From: Methanobacteriota archaeon | GTDB lineage: Archaea > Halobacteriota > Methanosarcinia > Methanosarcinales > Methanoperedenaceae | Length of the DNA stretch: 6,596 nucleotides | NCBI GenBank assembly: GCA_018899795.1 | Contig: JAHIHJ010000303.1 | Coordinates: 1 to 6,596, forward strand | Direction: 5' to 3' | Shown: positions 4,782-6,596 of the stretch, one piece after another | Layout of the letters: every line of letters begins with the position of its first letter | Numbering within the stretch: the stretch's first letter is position 1 | The notes under the pieces: model-generated | Databases searched by the model: none | The model's input: only the letters and a program-made list of their open reading frames with translations | What the model was told of the DNA's origin: nothing | Program-made: the position numbers and the translations under genes

Positions 4782-6041
4782 ATGCTGACAAAGCGGATTT
4801 CTGAACTTACCGATGAGGAGACCCTGCGTCTGACCAGCCGCGGCAAAGGGCTGGCTGATGTAATGGCGGCGGTCGTGCCCATACTGGAGGATGTGAAGAA
4901 GAATGGAGATGCGGCGCTTCGCAAATATACACTGCAATTCGATAAGGTAAAAATAGAGGAGATCGAAGTTCCGGAAAGTGAGATCGATTCTGCACTTTCG
5001 TCCGTTGATGATGCACTTATCCGGCATCTTAAAAATGCTGCCGCAAATATCCGCGCGTTCCACAAGGCGCAGCTCCAGAAGGACTGGATAAAAGAGTTCG
5101 GACCAGGTATAAAACTGGGTCAGCATATCACACCTCTTGACAGCGTGGGCGCTTATGTCCCGGGGGGAAGGGCTTCGTACCCAAGCACAGCGCTCATGAC
5201 CGTTATACCTGCAAAAGTAGCAGGTGTTGAGAATGTGGTGGTATGTACTCCTCCAAGGCAGGACGGGAGCGTGAACCCGCTTACGCTTGCGGCTGCTTTT
5301 ATCGCGGGCGCAGACCGGGTGTTTTGCGTCGGCGGCGTGCAGGCGGTGGCAGCGATGGCTTACGGTACAGAGACAGTTCCGAAAGTGGATAAGATCGTAG
5401 GACCGGGCAACGTGTATGTGACTGCTGCGAAGATGTATTGCGGGACTGCTATTGATTTTCCTGCAGGACCAAGCGAGGTGCTTATCATAGCGGATGGCTC
5501 GGCAAAAGCTGATCATATCGCTGCCGACATGCTCGCACAGGCTGAGCACGACCCTGATGCTGTCTGCGTTCTTGTCACCACGTCTGATGAACTTGCAAAA
5601 AAGGTCAGACAGAATATAGAACTTCAATTGAAGACCTCTGCAAGGCTTGAGATAATCAGGAAATCGCTTGACAATGCTGCAATACTCACAGGCACTCTTG
5701 ATGAGTGCATCGGGTTCTCCAACAGGTTCGCTCCCGAGCATCTTGAGATAATGACAGATGTGAACATCCTGGAGAGAATAAATCACGCGGGTTCGATATT
5801 CATTGGAAATTACGCGCCTGTGTCCGCAGGCGACTATGCCTCAGGCACAAACCATGTGCTCCCGACAGCAGGATATGCGCGCGTGTTCTCAGGTCTCAAT
5901 ACAGATCATTTCGTGACAAAATCAAGCGTGCAGATAATAGATAAGAAGGGGCTTGAGAGCATAGGGGATACCATCATCGATCTTGCAGAGGCAGAGGGGC
6001 TGCCGGCGCATGCGAACGCGGTGAGGGTCAGAAAGAAGTGA
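4782..6041 (+). CDS. hisD: Histidinol dehydrogenase
   Basis: This zinc enzyme of the cytosol carries out the last two oxidations of histidine synthesis, L-histidinol to L-histidinal to L-histidine, using two NAD+ (EC 1.1.1.23). The 419 residues match a complete family member. Conserved blocks in order: [19 protein letters not shown] (122-140), [13 protein letters not shown] (185-197), [15 protein letters not shown] (203-217), [10 protein letters not shown] (225-234), the Zn ligands Gln253 and His256 in AQAEHDPDA, the catalytic pair Glu319-His320 in FAPEHLE, Asp351 in [15 protein letters not shown], and His410 in LPAHANAVR, the C-terminal Zn ligand. All key residues are present. The ATG lies 2 nt after the zinc-ribbon gene with no strong Shine-Dalgarno of its own, which fits translational coupling. 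No other his gene is in the window. It is the last gene of the egsA-led operon, followed by a T-run near 6120. Confidence 0.97.
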   Translation: MLTKRISELTDEETLRLTSRGKGLADVMAAVVPILEDVKKNGDAALRKYTLQFDKVKIEEIEVPESEIDSALSSVDDALIRHLKNAAANIRAFHKAQLQKDWIKEFGPGIKLGQHITPLDSVGAYVPGGRASYPSTALMTVIPAKVAGVENVVVCTPPRQDGSVNPLTLAAAFIAGADRVFCVGGVQAVAAMAYGTETVPKVDKIVGPGNVYVTAAKMYCGTAIDFPAGPSEVLIIADGSAKADHIAADMLAQAEHDPDAVCVLVTTSDELAKKVRQNIELQLKTSARLEIIRKSLDNAAILTGTLDECIGFSNRFAPEHLEIMTDVNILERINHAGSIFIGNYAPVSAGDYASGTNHVLPTAGYARVFSGLNTDHFVTKSSVQIIDKKGLESIGDTIIDLAEAEGLPAHANAVRVRKK

Positions 6042-6082
6042 ATTTCATTCGTCATCGGTTAAGAGAAAATCATGACATAGAA

Positions 6083-6116
6083 CACGGATCACGCGGATGA
6101 CGCGGATACGCACGGA
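6083..6116 (+). repeat. Short ACGCGGAT-type direct mini-repeat
   Basis: Four neighbouring related units appear as CACGGAT, CACGCGGAT, GACGCGGAT and ACGCACGGAAT, spaced 7-11 bp. They form a GC-rich island in an AT-rich intergenic stretch directly after hisD. Low-complexity GCGGAT strings of this kind occur as dispersed intergenic repeats in various prokaryotic genomes, from general knowledge. Whether this is such a genome-wide family or a local duplication cannot be told from one locus. Confidence 0.6.
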
Positions 6117-6118
6117 AT

Positions 6119-6126
6119 CTTTTTAA
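6119..6126 (+). terminator. Candidate T-run terminator after hisD
   Basis: A CTTTTTAA stretch with five consecutive T (6120-6124) lies about 80 bp after the hisD stop, directly after the GC-rich mini-repeat. Archaeal RNA polymerase commonly terminates at such oligo-T tracts. The run is short, so the call is tentative. The rest of 6127-6206 is AT-rich sequence with no gene that I can see. Confidence 0.3.
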
Positions 6127-6206
6127 TTACATTAAAATTTAATTTGCAATAAAGGGAAGACAATTTCGGAAAATTTTAATATCAGTCTCAGGGTCAACGG
6201 AATTTA

Positions 6207-6437
6207 ATGGTGCTAATGTTAATTAAATATAATGGTTTCACACTTGGCGAGAGGGTGAAGTTGCTTGACTGTAATACCCTCTTGTGCACAGACCCCGATA
6301 CTGCTACTCAGGAGATTAATGACCTGTTCAAGTTGGTTGAGGACGCTAAGAGTAAGTATCAGGGCGAGGATGATTTCATAGTTATGGGGGATTTAAATGC
6401 CGATTGCCAACAGTTGCTTGTCCAGAATTTTCAATGA
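6207..6437 (+). pseudogene. Remnant of a DNase I-like endonuclease/exonuclease/phosphatase (EEP) gene
   Basis: The open frame gives 76 residues. From about residue 28 on, TDPDTATQEINDLFKLVEDA and then EDDFIVMGDLNADC resemble the core of the DNase I-like EEP superfamily: the 'HTDPD..EIN' strand-helix unit and the metal/phosphate-site GDxNADC motif (Asp62, Asn64). Typical members are 250-300 residues. Here the N-terminal catalytic Glu region and the C-terminal DRI and SDHxP motifs are missing. The stretch before residue 28 does not look like the family. After Cys67 the sequence departs at once (QQLLVQNFQ, stop). So only about 40-50 family residues survive, which cannot make a working nuclease. 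Ancestral activity would have been Mg2+-dependent phosphodiester cleavage, possibly secreted. The next sequence is a converging minus-strand ORF, so an insertion or rearrangement near 6408 probably cut the gene. A short real protein is possible but unlikely. Confidence 0.65.
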
Positions 6438-6552
6438 TTTCTATGGCTCGGTCAAAATGAGCTGTGCCAGTATTATCTTGCGATAAAGTAAGGATTACAG
6501 TCCAAGCTCTATCATGGAGCATTACTGGATAGCCTTGATATATTCCTTGCAT
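6382..6552 (-). CDS. Short hypothetical ORF (56 aa), probably 3'-truncated gene with its own promoter
   Basis: On the minus strand an ATG at 6550-6552 opens a 56-codon frame that starts MQGIYQGYPVMLHDRAW, contains FDRAIEIIENSG (about 34-45), and stops at TAA 6382-6384. I do not recognise a family. Residues 1-45 have a natural-looking composition with a plausible beta hairpin followed by an amphipathic helix. The last ~10 residues are merely the antisense of the EEP remnant's GDLNADC region. This suggests that the gene once continued and now runs across a junction near 6408 into foreign sequence. A strong BRE/TATA (AAAG then TATATAAA, 6580-6591) lies about 33 bp upstream of the ATG, ideal for a leaderless or short-leader transcript. 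It could alternatively be a small intact gene or the edge of an insertion. Confidence 0.4.
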   Translation of the reverse strand: MQGIYQGYPVMLHDRAWTVILTLSQDNTGTAHFDRAIEIIENSGQATVGNRHLNPP

Positions 6553-6579
6553 AATTGTTAGTATAGTTACGAATGATTG

Positions 6580-6591
6580 TTTATATACTTT
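6580..6591 (-). promoter_or_regulatory. Archaeal BRE/TATA promoter facing left
   Basis: Read on the minus strand, AAAG is followed by TATATAAA, a strong BRE/TATA box nearly matching the one at 1126-1138. Transcription would start near 6558 and run into the 56-codon minus-strand ORF with a leader of only a few bases. Confidence 0.55.
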
Positions 6592-6596
6592 ATTGA

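Noticed and set aside
4455..5786. Long 443-codon minus-strand open frame antisense to UPF0179, the zinc-ribbon gene and hisD
   Set aside because: It is rich in Cys, His, Arg and Ser, as expected of a shadow frame. It shows no recognisable family and lies opposite genes with full catalytic motifs and operon spacing.
6083..6116. Possible CRISPR array or iteron origin at the ACGCGGAT repeats
   Set aside because: Units are only 7-11 bp, with no spacers of 30-40 bp, no cas genes and no replication initiator nearby.

Overview
The window reads as archaeal chromosome, most likely from a methanogen- or methanotroph-type euryarchaeon near the Methanosarcinales. The case rests on an intact sn-glycerol-1-phosphate dehydrogenase (EgsA, the enzyme that sets archaeal lipid stereochemistry), the mainly archaeal families DUF63 and UPF0179, AAAG-TTTATATA type BRE/TATA promoters, and Shine-Dalgarno motifs of the GAGGTGA type. 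The lineage is an inference. A thiolase/FabG-like pair would suit a relative able to make polyhydroxyalkanoate, such as 'Ca. Methanoperedens', but no PHA synthase is visible, so this is only a suggestion.

Layout, left to right. (1) 1-1052, + strand: the 3' end of a FabG-type short-chain reductase that is intact as far as visible, followed by the wreck of a fatty-acyl or acetoacetyl-CoA gene cluster. The wreck holds the first part of an acetyl-CoA acetyltransferase, with its start codon decayed to ATA and an internal in-frame deletion. It is fused through a GAAA microhomology to the last 59 codons of a second FabG paralogue. (2) 1053-1438: a dyad, a good archaeal promoter and a small acidic orphan protein. 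(3) 1486-2959, - strand: a tightly coupled pair of multi-pass membrane proteins, DUF63 then SpoIIM/DUF95. (4) 2948-2995: a 24-bp tandem duplication that fills the short gap between the divergent DUF63 and egsA start codons. (5) 2995-6041, + strand: a compact apparent operon egsA - UPF0179 - small zinc-ribbon protein - hisD, with gaps of 28, -4 and 2 nt. (6) 6042-6596: a visibly AT-rich, broken region. It holds an ACGCGGAT mini-repeat, a T-run, a remnant of a DNase I-like endonuclease/exonuclease/phosphatase gene cut off just after its GDLNADC motif, and a converging short minus-strand ORF that has its own strong promoter and reads into the antisense of that remnant.

The middle is a housekeeping block: membrane lipid backbone synthesis, the last steps of histidine synthesis, and small cysteine-rich proteins of unknown role. 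Both ends are sites of gene decay and rearrangement. I found no complete new defence, mobile or RNA-guided system. The most unusual items are the two chimeric junctions (about 873-876 and about 6408), the duplicated divergent control region, and the small uncharacterised proteins tied to egsA and hisD.
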